Below are positions 21,081 to 33,258 of a stretch of DNA of 64,000 bases, one piece after another (positions within the stretch are counted from its first letter, which is position 1; each line of letters starts with the position of its first letter). The notes below the pieces were generated by a model, which was not told the DNA's origin, did no database searches, and was given only the letters and a program-made list of their open reading frames with translations. The translations under genes were made by a program, and so were the position numbers. The stretch is from positions 1,437,637 to 1,501,636 of the forward strand of contig BCIM01000003.1 of assembly GCA_039545315.1 (NCBI GenBank), written 5' to 3'. The stretch is from Kondoa malvinella. Taxonomy: Eukaryota > Basidiomycota > Agaricostilbomycetes > Agaricostilbales > Kondoaceae.

Positions 21081-23446
21081 ATGAACAAGATTTCAGTGTG
21101 AGTCGCTGTGGTCGAATAAGAGATACATGCTGAAATATCGCTTGTGTGCAGGGACAGGACAGCCAAAGGTGCTTCTCTGTCTCAATCTGTATCTCTGCAA
21201 CTCCTCTTATTCCTCTTTGTCTTCGTATCAGGCACTCATGAGCTGATCGGTCCTCCTTCTGCCAACATCTCACTTCGAGATTTCCTACAAGAAGCTCGCT
21301 CTACTGTCCCTTTCTGGCGAGAAACCGACATCAGCAAAGACATTACTGAAGCGCCCTTTGCGGAACTGACACCTCCAGCGAAAGCTCAGCTCGAAGCTAG
21401 ATGCAGGTCAGTTCTGATTGAGACAGAGGGACCAGCTCTCATCAACCCTTCCACAGCTGCGAAAGCATTCGCAACGATACGCAAAGCTGGTTCGATAACG
21501 ATGGACTATTGGCTGACCTCAAGCTTTGGCAATGGGCTAGGCTCTACTGCGGAAGTGACGACGGAGAGTTACTCAACAAAGCAGTGTTAGAGAATGCGTC
21601 TTCAGCTACAAGAAACAAGGCTGCTGCCCTGTTCCTTTCTCAAGGGAAAGAGAGTAAGAGGGCTAAAAAAGCAGCGGCGGCGGCTGCTGCTGCCGAACAA
21701 GAGGCAGAACAGGCTGTAGACATCCTCATTGATCCTTCGCTTCAGGTAGGCTGGATCCTAAAGTTGGTCATCTGACTTAGTCTTTGCGGCCAGCCCTCCC
21801 CTGCACCTCCCTCACCAGCACCTGATACGCCTCAAACGGATTCTGGTACGACATCAAACAAACCACCCGAACCAGAATTCAACCCAGTCACTGGCAAACG
21901 AAAACGAGCTCCGCCATTACAGATTGTCGATCCTGCAATCTTGGATACCATTGATCCGCTTCGGACAAAGATCGAGAATGCTGGTCTTAGATCATTTGGG
22001 TCAGCTTCGTTCTTTTGCCTGGTCCAACACAAGCTGATTGAGATCCATAGTACCTTCTATGAAGCATCAGCCTATATGCGCAAGATAAGACAGTCAGACT
22101 ATCAGTCACTCTCCCATCTTGTGCGTCACCCTTATATCCTGCTCCGATTCTCGGGCTTGATTCTAACATTGACGCACAGCGCGTATCTACCGCACCTGAA
22201 CAATTCATGTTCAGACCAGATGCACCAATGCCAAACGCAGTAGGGCACGAACCAGAAGTCGTCATCACCGTCGCTTTCCAACCCATCCCACAACGTTTCT
22301 TGCATGATAAAGATCATGCTCCCATCGTACCGCGACTGCAAAAATCATGCTTTCTTGGCTCACAAACGCTCGGGGCGCTAAGAGATGCTTTGGTTTGCGC
22401 TAGTACTGCTGTACCAACGGAAAGGGATTCGATGCATGAAGTTGATTTGCTGTTGGCTGGAACGAGACCGGTATTGATGGATGATGATCCAAACAGCGTC
22501 AAATGGAGGTATGTCAATGATAAGTGGAAAGCTGGTGCAGTCATCATGTTGGACGGCAAGCTGTATGGCGATACTAGATTAGGCATGCGGGATTATGCTG
22601 CGTGAGTGCTATCCTTGTTACATTTGGTACAAGACTTGATTGCTTGACTATCTCCCAGCGATATGGCCACCGTCGTCTCAGACCTCAATTGGGATACAGA
22701 TACAAATACCCTAGATCCAACTCTAGATCCAGCTCTACAGACTCAGCCTGAACCATCGACGACCTACGATCCTCAATACGAATACAACCCTACCACACAA
22801 CCTCCACCGCATAGAGATGAAATCGACTCAGATCCGTCAAGCCCTAGCAAACGACCCAAACTCACTCCCTCGTCGTATGATATCACCGGAAAAGCTCTGC
22901 ATGAAACCACCTTCTACGATATACTAGATGGGGTCAGGCTTGGCGAGCCATATTGGCTCATGCATCACGGTAATTGCGAACATGTCTTTGTCTTTGAGGA
23001 AATCAGGTATGTAGACCATCTTACAGCATGGTCTTATTGATATCGACCTGCTGTCTGACAGGTTACTCCACACAAGCGATCCTCCGCCCGTGATGCCGCT
23101 CGGACCGGATCAGCAAGCTGTCTCGCCTTATCCAGTTACGACCTATCTCTCGCGATTGAACGTCAACAAATGTAACATCTGCGAGAGGGATCCAGCTACG
23201 TGTGTCACCGTCAATGATGAACTCGCTGGCATGTCACCTTGTCCGGTTTGCAAGGTAAACAGGCTCTCTGTCAATCTAATCACAGGCTGATTTCTGGTCA
23301 GGAATGCTTTCGGTTACTGCATGGGGACCTCGAGGGGGCTAAGGCTAAAGGTATCGAGGTATGTGATTCTCTGCCGTTCTTGCTCCAGCTGCTCACACCA
23401 GTTCTAGGTCATTGGCATTCTCGAAGAGTTGGAAACGAACAAGTGA
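21081..23446 (+). CDS. SNAPC3: snRNA-activating protein complex subunit 3 (SNAP50)
   Basis: Subunit of the complex that binds the proximal sequence element of snRNA genes and recruits Pol II/III machinery in the nucleus. Ten exons (21081-21097, 21152-21168, 21232-21406, 21457-21745, 21794-22120, 22180-22601, 22659-23006, 23062-23254, 23302-23358, 23408-23446) give 627 residues. Family signatures sit in the C-terminal half: SQTLGALRDAL, a WxxRY...MLDGKLYGDTR block, RLGEPYWLMHHGNCEHVFVFEEIRLLH, and the zinc finger CNICERD...CPVCKECFRLLH. The N-terminal 200 residues are less conserved and contain an Ala-rich stretch after KRAKK. The start uses two 17-nt exons (MNKISV, then DRTAKG); they are needed to keep frame but are the weakest part. 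The 5' end is duplicated at 16889-17062. Confidence 0.88.
21100..21262 (+). repeat. Direct repeat, copy A (5' end of SNAPC3)
   Basis: The native copy of the SNAPC3 5' segment, covering intron 1, exon 2, intron 2 and the first codons of exon 3. It pairs with the diverged copy at 16889-17062 in the same orientation, about 4.2 kb away. The 801-residue gene lies between them. Confidence 0.7.
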
Positions 23447-23518
23447 ACGATTCTGAATTGTACAAGTACGATGTATTAGATGCAGTGTAAAGATATACAA
23501 ACTATCGGGATATACAAA

Positions 23519-25525
23519 CTATCGCTTGCTCCCGAAGCGATCTAAAGCACTTCTGGGCTCATTGCTTTCTCCAGTAGCACTCTGAGCCGCCTGCTCTCTC
23601 ACTGTAGTAGCCTTCTCCCGCTTCTCCTTTAGTCGCTGCTTCACTTGCTCTGTCTTGGCATCGATCACGTTCGCACGCTTTCGCAGTGCGCGTCGTCTCT
23701 CTTTGTTTGCACCAATGACTCGCTTGCCGCTTTTCTTTTCCACCATCATCTTGTGCCCCCTCGGCTCAACACCTTCCAGATTCATAGGATTGTCATCTCC
23801 ACCAATCGCAATCGTATCGCCATCCGCTTGACCTTTCGCTACCAATCGATCGGCTCTTGACAATTTCCTGAAAGCGACTTGATCCTGCCTTGGTCCAATA
23901 CCTTTACCCTTGACCGCACTCGCAGCTGAACCAAGCTTGCTTGTTCCAGATTTCGCGTCCGCTCTAGCGACTTTGCCGATCCAATCTCGATCCATGGTAA
24001 TTTGATCAGGCTGAATCTTGTCCATGAGACTGGCAATTTCTCTTTCTTGTCTGCTGCGCTTGGATTCGTAAGGATCGGCTTCAGTGCTATCAAAGTTGGC
24101 TTCTCCAGCACCGGGGATGAGGAGGGAAGTGAAACCGTTTGAATGGCCTACGCCGAGCACATCTTCAAAGGGGCAGAATCGAAGGTCGCTAATAGGTCGA
24201 GAAGGGAAAGGAGTAGTCATGTATGGACCTAGTCGACGATTGACGGGCGTAAAGACATCCTTGTACACCTGCGCACTACATTAGCCGGCATACATAGACA
24301 GATAGATGAGGACCTACGCTGACATGATTGCCCCAACCGACGCCCAACAAACCCTTCTGACTGAACGTCAAGCTCTGGGCAGGCTTCTGTATAGACCACT
24401 CATTCACCACGCCCCATTTCCTGTTATCCCAGACTTTCAACTTGCCATCCAATCCTGAAGTAGCCATATAATGACCCATCGTAGAACCTTGATCAATAGC
24501 TATACTCTGAACTGGTCCTCTATGCGCTAAAAGCTTGACGTGCGGATCGGGCATGTTGGGACTCCAAAGCGTTACTGTCCCATTGGTGTGACCGAGGTGG
24601 ATGATGCCATTATGTGTGTTTTGCGCCATGGTATCGCATGCTCCTAATTTGGTTCGATGTTCACAAACAACTTGACCGGTTGAAGTGTCTTGGTATTTCA
24701 GGTAACCGGCTGAACCGATTGATGAAAGTAGGAAATGATAGCGCAGGAAAGAGAGCTTGTTGACGTCAATGTGATGGCGGAGTTGATGGATTTCGACACC
24801 TTGTCGATCGTAGATGTAAACGTACTTCTTCTGTGCTACTGCAAAAAAGGATTGGTCGTGTAGCCAGCTAGAAGCAGGATCAGCCCTGTCAGTGCGATAG
24901 TGGTATCTTTTGCTGACCAAATATCTCGAACGGTCTCATTCACGTTGATCTCTGTATGCAGCTTGCCTGATTGCCAATCGAAAGTAGCGACATGACCTCT
25001 TCGACCAGCGATTGCCAAATGTCTGCTCATTGCTTTAACCTAGCACCAGGCAAGAAAGCGTAGTGCAGGCACACACCTTCCATTAGGTGTATAGTCCATC
25101 GAGTAAGGGCCAAACGAGTCCAGATTGAGATCAAAACCTTTGGCAGCCGCAGAGACACCGACATCCTTCTTTATGTCTGCCTGACTGATTCTCCAAGTGC
25201 GCTCGACGTCGTTCTCTGGTTCAAGAAGACCAGCGTTATCAGAGGGTAGCAGCAGGTCATCGTGTTCAAAGCTCGAAATTGCAGTTGCAGTGTGCGATTT
25301 GTGCAAAGTCGCTAAACGAGATTGCAGCTTTTTGTTCTTGTGTTTGCCTTGTAAAGATTGACCCAAGTCTTTTTCTTTGAGATTGATGCGCGCATAAGGC
25401 TGAGCTTTGGTCAATTTGAGTTGTTCCCTTGCTTCAGCCGCTTCCGCGGAAAGGCGAGCTCGTTTCGTTGGTCTCTTGTCTTTGCTGCTTGATGCAACAG
25501 GGGCATCACTTGTGGTAGCAGTCAT
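23519..25525 (-). CDS. UTP7: U3 snoRNP/SSU processome WD-repeat protein
   Basis: Nucleolar factor for 18S rRNA processing (UTP7; WDR46/BING4 in animals). Four minus-strand exons (25525-25077, 25022-24918, 24867-24318, 24268-23519) give 617 residues. Motifs in order: a basic N-terminus; [59 protein letters not shown]; the WD unit [18 protein letters not shown]; then the BING4 C-terminal domain ([32 protein letters not shown]) and a very basic tail. An in-frame ATG at 25597 would add 24 residues; 25525 was preferred because the longer start lies 1 bp from the start of the divergent TRM732 gene. Confidence 0.93.
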
Positions 25526-25598
25526 GGCGCGACCAGGAATGTCGTGGATGCGGACAAGAGATATTTTCGAAAATTCTTGTGTTGTCCCTTGAACCAAG

Positions 25599-28500
25599 AT
25601 GAGGACGACGTTGATACCTGAAAGCGATGAGAATGATACCCTGATGGCCTTACAAGCCAGTTATATGGCTCAAAACAAGCGAAACGCAGCTCGAACGACT
25701 ACAGACGCAGATCTCGCCTCGCAAGTCGAACATGTCCTCAAAGCGCTCAACGATAGCATCAACGTAGACATGAACAAGCGAGAAGATCGGATTGCTTTGG
25801 CTCTATCTGTCCTTGCACTGGCTTTTACCTTGAACCTGTCTTGTCTGCCCGACGAAATACAATGCTCCGCTCTAGAAGGCATCTGGCAAAACATGGAGTA
25901 CAAATCTCCCATGGTCTTACAAGCTGCTAAGAATGCAATGGACGCCCTCTTTAAAAAGACAGACTTTCAGTCCAACTTGTCTGCTTCAGCGGAAAAATTC
26001 ATTCACCTCCTTCAAGCCGAGCCTTTGCAAAACAGGCGATCACTGATAGCATTGCAATACCTGTTGCCCAAAATCGAGTCTGCTGCCATCAAGCGCTACT
26101 TTGGCGACTGTCTGTTTCAAGATTTGATCGTGTTGCTGCTAGACGAAGAAGTCGCTATCCTGGTGAACCGCATAGTGACAAACTTGCTCCTCAGCGATCC
26201 AGAAATCAAGTGCCTTACAGTGGACAAACCGACACCTAAAGTGCAGCAAGCAGTCGATGCCATTGTTGCCAACATGATATCGACTGTCGGAATGACCTCA
26301 TACAACACACTCCAGCACACTGTACCAACTATTCTCAAGCGTATACCACAATTCTACTTTCACTTATCTGCAGCGCTACAAGCTCAGCCCTCGTCTTTGC
26401 TCAAAACAAAAGCTTCACTTTCGTTAGCCGAATCTGGCAACCTTGCTAAACTCTCCATTCGCTCTACCTTGCCTGAAGAACTTCTCTCCTCTTCCCTTAT
26501 GCATGCCGACTCATCGATCCGAATCAGCGCATTAGGTCTGCTCGTCAAATCAGCTTCGCCCATCAGTCTATTTGCCCCGGGAGATTTCGCCTTACTCAAG
26601 ACTTTTTGGCAAGCGAACCTAGGAGCGCATGAAAAGGACGTCAGACAAAAAATTCTAGCCTTGTTCAAGACGCAATTGGATCGGTTTAGAGCGTCAAGTT
26701 ATGCTGCTGATCGAGATGCTCGCAAGAATGAAGGGTCAGAAGAGAAGGCTCGGTATGTGCAAGATGTGAGGGAATGGTTGGAGTGGCTGGTTGAGGAGGT
26801 TATGTGGAATTTGAGTCCCGTGGCGCCTTACCGCAGCAAGATTACAAGCTTGGGCGTATTGGCGACTATGTTGGTCTCGAATATGCATGTTTCAGCGTCA
26901 ACAACGATTTCGTGGCCTTTTCTTGTTGAGCTCTGTGGTGAAAAGATGACCAGGCGGCTCTTGAGATGTTTGATGTCGACTTATGAGGATGTGCAGTTGG
27001 CAAGTTTCAATCTATTGGCGACGCAATTCCCTACACCTTTGCCAGGATTTGAAAATGTTGACAAGGTAGAGGAAGAGTTGATGCGGCCGATGAGAAGCTT
27101 GATGCGGAATGTGAGGGAGAGCGAGGCGAAGAGTGCGGCATTGTTGGCAAGACTCGCTTGTCTCAAATATCCAGTGGGCGACCAAGTGAGGGGTGACTTT
27201 CAAGAGAAGCTTCTGGTCGAGTTGATTCAATCGGCGGAAGATCAAGTCGCCTTTGCCGGAAAGGACTTTGGCCGAGCGGCTGAATCACATCCAATGCATG
27301 GCACCATCTTGGCCATTCGACAGCTTCTTCCTCTCATTCCGATCTCTGCAGAACAAGGATCTGTAATCTACCGCCGACTTTTGAAGCTCATCGAAGACAC
27401 TTGGACAGTGACTAGTCCTCTTTTGACCAATAATGCAGAAGGCACCGTTCCAGATCACGAAGAGGCTCGCGCACTAGCCATGGAAGAGTTGGGCAATGAA
27501 GATCTAGAAGATGGATCAGCTACAAATTACAAGCACAAGTCAATCTTGTCCACCAGCTGGCGTGCCATGAGGGAGGCTGGGTCCGTTCACTTTGTAACTT
27601 CTTCTGCAATTAAATCCCTTATTTTTCTTTGTAGCGCTTTACTGGAAGCTCTTGTTCGGACGCCATTCACGCAAAGCCTTGAGCAACTGCAAGCGATCTG
27701 GAGAGCCGATGACATTCGCTACATTGGCGACCTGTTTACTCGCTTCCTTCTTCTCATACGACATCGAGGCGCTTTCAGTGCTATAGCGCCCCATTATGCT
27801 GCCTTTTACGAGCTGGTGTCGTCATGCAAATGGCCCGAAGTCAACGCTTTACCGTCTGCTTGGCTAGATCAGCGGCTTGACGACCTGCTCTCTTCTGAAA
27901 AATACTCCATTACTCGTCGCAGTGCTGGCCTTCCTTCTTGCATCATGGCTCTTCTTGTCGGTACTAGCCCTTACGACCAAACGCTCTTACCTCGAGCGAT
28001 GGATCGACTGCTCGCTGTCGCAACGGACGAGACAGGTTCCATAACCGCACACGTCCATATTCACGCTATGAACGCATTGAGGGTCATCTTCCTCGACTCC
28101 TCGCTCAAGAAACGGATCATGCCATACGTCGAGCGCGGCTTCTTGCTTGCCATTAGTCGCTTTGACTCTGCCAAGTGAGTGCTTTTGCACTATACCAAAG
28201 CCGGTCTAATTGCTGCGATAGCTGGGCCATCCGAAACGTTTCCCTGCTGCTGTACTCTTCGCTCGTACAAAGAGCATTTTCGGTTAAACGTCTCAATCCA
28301 TCCCGGAGTGTCGAAGCTATCAGCCGACGGAACAAGACTTCCACTTTCTTTCGTACACATCGATCGTTGCTTCCGGCCCTTTGTGACGAGCTTCAGCGGT
28401 GCATTGGCTCGGGCATGCTGGAAACGCGCGTAAGTCTCAGTACAACGTTGAGAATGGCCCTGATGTAGCCCTATGTGCAGGAGGCTGGCCAGCAAAGTAG

Positions 28501-30163
28501 TATATACTCGATCCTCCTGCTTTTATCCCTTCTACAGACACCTGAACCTGTCCGCGACGACGTCGAAAACTTCGAAAGGCTTATTAGTCTGGTCGATTTA
28601 TGCTCAGAAAGCAGAATTTGGAAGATCCGCGAAGCAGCAGCAGACGCACTGGTGGGCTTGCTTGGGCCAAACAACGTCATTAGCTACATCGAATATTTAG
28701 AGCACTTGGCACTTGTGCCCGTTGCGAAACACCCTGGCGAGAACGCGGAGCATGGCGCACTGCTTATCTGTGTGAGATTGCTGGAAGGTCTTCCTTGCAG
28801 TCCCGATCTGCTGTTCCGCGGTGAGTCCTCTCGCAGATCTAAGGGGTCTCCCTTACATTTGATCCCAGCTGCCTTCACACTGAACGCTGCAGCTTCGTAT
28901 TTCTTGAACTTGAAGAGATCGCCTGCTTTGCAAAACGCCTTTCTCGAACTTTGCTGCATCTGGCACACGGTCGCAACATCTGCTCCTATAGATCTGGGCA
29001 ACGTTACCCGTCAAGTGGACTCCCTCTTGTCCGAATACCTCACCAGCTATCCCGACGCCCTTGCTACCCAGACTCGACTCATCGCGACCATGCTGCGCTT
29101 CCTTCTAACTCAACATGGCTCATCGATCCAGCATCAGGTGGTTGATCTAATCTGCTCGTCGAGTCATGCAATCATGGCCAGCTCTATAGACGCTTTGACA
29201 GACTACATGACAGCTTCGGGTCTGCATGACCTGCCGTCCCACATAGCCACTGCTTTGCGAACGATTCTCGCCAACGGCTCAGCTCAAGGGGCCGATCGGG
29301 CCAAGCTGATCGTCCTCTTGCAAAATGTATCGCCTCTACTGGATACACCGACCGAAGCGAAAATTGCTGCCATGACAGCCGAATACCGCCAGACAGCAAT
29401 AATGCCATTGAAAGAAAGTCTGCTACCCGCTATTGCTACTTCCCTTGCTGCAAATTCAGACTCTACACCAAACGCACGTCAGCAGCTTCTTGATTGGATG
29501 GCAAAATCGGGACAATACGACCTAAGCGAGACTTCTCGACTATCGTCGATTGCTGCTCTACGCGCGATGGCGCCCATCTATGCGACCTTCACAGCCGAGG
29601 AGCAAGCTACATGCCTAAATAATCTGATGCAGGCTCTGCAGGACGACGACGAAGAGGTTCGAGGCCTTGCAGAGATCGTAGCAGCTGATTTGCTGCATCT
29701 TGAAACCCCTGTACAAGACGTCACAGCGGCCAGACTGGTGCATGAAGCGTTATGTGCCGTGGAATCCGCTTCGGCTACGGAGTCTCGTGCTTTGACTACT
29801 TTCGGTTCGTTAATCCTTTTCAATGCCAGGCAAAGCTCAAGATTGAATGTAGTACAAACCATCAATGCACTTCCAACTACGGACACCGTGCTATACAATA
29901 TCGAGCAGTCGAACCTGTATCTTGACCGCCGCCTAGCTTTCCAGCTCGATCTACAACGTCTGCAATCTGGAAACATCGAGACCGACCCAGCAGGACTACG
30001 CCCTGGCAGCAAAGCTCTACAAGCAGCTCTTCCTACCCTCTTCACCTTGTCAGCGGACGAAGTTTGGGTGCTAGCAGCGCTGCAATACAAAGCTCTTGCG
30101 CGACTAGCAGGACCAACAGAAGACGAGGCATATGCGATCGCGTCACAGATAGAAGATAGCTAA
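25599..30163 (+). CDS. TRM732: tRNA 2'-O-methylation regulator, THADA/Trm732 family
   Basis: Helical-repeat partner of the Trm7 methyltransferase for 2'-O-methylation at tRNA position 32. Three exons (25599-28174, 28222-28429, 28481-30163) give 1488 residues, the usual size. The protein is a long array of HEAT/ARM-like helices. The conserved central block is present: SWRAMREAG, LLIRHRGAFSAIAPHYAAFYEL, YSITRRSAGLPSCIMALL, HIHAMNALRVIFLD. It continues across intron 1 as NWAIRNVSLLLYSSLVQRAF and RNKTSTFFRTHRSLLPAL, which fixes that splice. A later in-frame ATG at 25644 is an alternative start. The stop is 14 bp from the convergent NUP107 stop. Confidence 0.93.
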
Positions 30164-30177
30164 TCATACATTGCATC

Positions 30178-32923
30178 TTATCGCATCGCTTTCTGCGGCA
30201 CGATAAAGGGGTTTGTCGAGTATTCCAGCGCTGCAATCGACGCTTCCTTCACCCGCTGCAGATACTCGCCCAACCGGTTCTGCTCTACCAAGAATTCATA
30301 CCAGATTGGCTTCTCGTCACCAGCATTTGCAACGATATTGGCCAGCTCGAGTGCTTTCTCAACCGCGCTGTGGAAACGTCAGAGGAGAGAACATGATTTG
30401 TAGGGAAGAAGCATACCTTGGCATGTAGTCTTTAGAATCCATGAGGCAACGATGTAGACTGAAGACCAATTCGGGTATGTAGATGCTCCTCAGTCGATCC
30501 ACTTCAGCGCGACGTTGTTCAGCTGTGCGGAGAAATACGACGTGAGCTAAAAACATGGCAGGAGATCGACGTGATTATACCTTCTTCACCGCTCACGACC
30601 TCTTGATCGTTCAGCAGCCATTGAGACGTTAAGAGCTGTTCCACAGAAGCATAGGAGCGGTCCACGATGGTTTTCAACCCATCCACAAATGTCGGTTCTT
30701 TCAATTTCGCATGCCTTCACACAACTTTAGCTCTGATATCTCCTTATCGAATGAAACTCACTCAGCGCTCGGCCGTCTGGACCACAATTCCGTCCACGCA
30801 TCATTCAGATCCAGACACGAAAAGAAGGTCTTGAAATCTTCATGCTCCCTGCTGTGCGGCTGTAACTCCCGGTCGATATTTTCATGCACGAGTTTTGCGA
30901 CTTGAGCAGATACATTCGGTGGTAAAGAAGAGATGAGTCGTTTGGCTGAGGCTGTGTGACCCGCAACTGTATCAAACTATCAGCCTTTTCGTTTCAATAA
31001 AGGGGTGACAAAATGTACGCAGAAAGTAGCGCGTCAGACCATTAGAATGGATCAAAGCGGCTGGCCAGGTATTGTGATCGAAAGTCAGCCATTCAGCTGA
31101 TCGAATGAGTTGCATATCCTCCGGGCTGATCTTTGCTAATGAATCCAACAGAAGATTCGAGTCCATCTCCATCTGCCGACCCTGTGGAACGATCAACTAC
31201 TTGTCAGCTCGGATTGAGCAGCAAGGAGAGGAGACCCACATTGATAATATCGCCAACAACATACTGCACGGTCAAACCAGCAACACTAGCAACATCCAAG
31301 CCATGTTCTCTCGCCCGCAACAAAGCCGCTTTCCTAGTATTCCTATCGCTATCTAAGAACTGCCTAGCTAGGAATTGACTATAAGTGTCGATTTGACTTG
31401 TCGGTTCGGACAAGTGTGCAGCATAAAGTGCGACCAGATCCGACTTGCCCTTGGATTCAAGAACGCTGATGTACAGTTGTAGAATGGTATCTGCTGCTTC
31501 GCTCGGTATAGATGGCGTATTGCCTTCTGGGTCTGGAGGGAGTGATTGTAGGAAAAGAACGAAATGAGCAAAAAAGCGATAAAGATGTGCAAGAGTGTCT
31601 TGGTCCATTTCGGCTTGGTCTGATTGATGGACGCGTTGAACAAAGAGAGTGAGCAAATCAGGAATTTTGTTGAGGATAATGTGGTTTTGTGCTATTCGTA
31701 ATGGGTGTCTTGCTTCTTGCTGTATTGTGCTTGAAGGGGATTGATAGAGGGCTTCAAAAGATGCTGAGAGCTCTTTTCGGCTGTCTTTTGGTTTTGTAGG
31801 AGCAGAAGCGGATTTGGAACGGTAGAAAGAACCCGAGGAAGAGCCTTCGAGGCAATAATCGATCCGACTTTCGAATTGATGGTTGATGTGAGCCCAAAGT
31901 TGATCTTCCCATGTTTCACATACGGGTAGGACTGAATTCAGGTCGCCTGACAGGGCACCATACAAGGCTCTTTCGTATGGTTTGACAGATGGCTATACCA
32001 TAGATCAGCATTGCCTCCCAAAAGAGTAGTAAGAACAAACGCTTGAAGCAATCTTCTGACATGTCATCTTCCAAAGCTTGCGATTCATTCCACCGCCAGA
32101 AGTAGGTTTCCGCCTCGCCGAATCAACTTCCATACCAGTTTGATCCAACTCATCCAGGGATGGATCAAGCACTGAATCCCGCCATAAATTCCCGCCCATC
32201 AGACTACTCGCTCGCCAGGATTGATCCGACTGCCGACACATGTCCAGTGCTGTCCCTAATTCTCCAGCTCTGACATACTCAAACAGACTCCGTACTAGGG
32301 CAGACTCGTAGCTTGCATCCTCGCTTTCCCAATTGGCTCCTGTCTTCCCAGCTTCTCTATTATGCGCATCTGGATCCAGCTGTCCCACCAATGTGCGCGG
32401 TATGTTTCCACCAGTGCGTTTAATCTGTTTAAGACTGTTTTTGGTATAGCTGTAATAGCCTCTTCTGATTTCTGCTGGATGCAAAGAAGAAGGAATGTTG
32501 TGTAACCAATCTCTGATAGCTGCTAGGTCTGACAGAGCTCTGTTGCTGGCTAGCGATTGTTGTACGAGCGTCAAAGCTGGGATATAAGGATCTTCTTCTT
32601 CACGAGGTGCTTCTAATGGTGTGTATCGTGACCTGTAGCCGTATAAGCGCCTACGTCCCTGGAGGCAAGAGACAGCAGACGAACGAATACAAAGCATGAA
32701 CCAAATCCCAAGCATTGCGTTCAAGCTTGAGATGATCGATAGTATGAGCCTGGCTAGACCCTTGCAAGTCTTCTAATTCTCTTGTTATTATATCAGACCA
32801 CAGCAGCGCAGGAGATTCTTCGACATCAGACAGCGCTTCAGGTTGAGAGAGTCGCGGTAAAGCTTCAGCGAAAGAGTCGTGCGTGTCCCCAACTGCGTAG
32901 GAGACGTCAAAGGAACTGTTCAT
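30178..32923 (-). CDS. NUP107: Nucleoporin of the Y complex, Nup107/Nup84
   Basis: Scaffold component of the nuclear pore outer ring. Eight minus-strand exons (32923-32691, 32650-32041, 31992-31240, 31181-31019, 30966-30762, 30714-30581, 30522-30417, 30367-30178) give 797 residues. Family patterns include AWDLVHALRLYGYRSRY (restored by a 40-nt intron), WRASSLMGGNLWRDS, the helical segment after CETWEDQLWAHINHQFESRID, HLYRFFAHFVLFLQSL, LVALYAAHLSEP and the C-terminal WLLNDQEVVSGEE, typical of Nup107 alpha-solenoids. The first 35 codons and about 200 bp upstream are part of a repeat duplicated at 34560-35022. Confidence 0.9.
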
Positions 32924-33120
32924 CGCTCTGGGTAGCGCGGCAGCTTGTCAACGACCGGCTTGCTGTTGTGTGTCAACCATGTTGTCGAAAAACGTCCAAG
33001 TCACTGCTTTGCCAACATTCTCCTCTGCTTGTGTCTCCGTCTCCATATTTGTCTGGTTATGCTTGCTATGTACGCTTTGGCGGAGAAGGCGGCCCTCATC
33101 AACTTCACAGCGTGCAGTTC
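32820..33120. repeat. Direct repeat, copy 1 (NUP107 5' end and promoter)
   Basis: The native copy spans the first codons of NUP107 (minus strand, ATG at 32923-32921) and about 200 bp of upstream DNA. It aligns in the same orientation with 34560-35022 at high identity; the block with GAAAGAGTCGTGCGTGTCCC is identical in both. Copy 2 is interrupted by a 164-bp element. Confidence 0.9.
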
Positions 33121-33258
33121 AGCCAAATCTGCCTGTAGGTACATGCTACACCTGGCTGCAAAAGCGACTTATGACCTAAATGATCTAAAGCTCTCCACTC
33201 CAGCAGCTACGTAGCAACCATACTTTCCCCAAGCGCCGAATAATCGCCCTGCGCAGCT
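32924..33258. other. Intergenic region upstream of NUP107
   Basis: This holds the NUP107 promoter (left 200 bp, inside repeat copy 1) and the 3' flank of the 367-residue gene. No other coding signal was seen. Confidence 0.6.
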
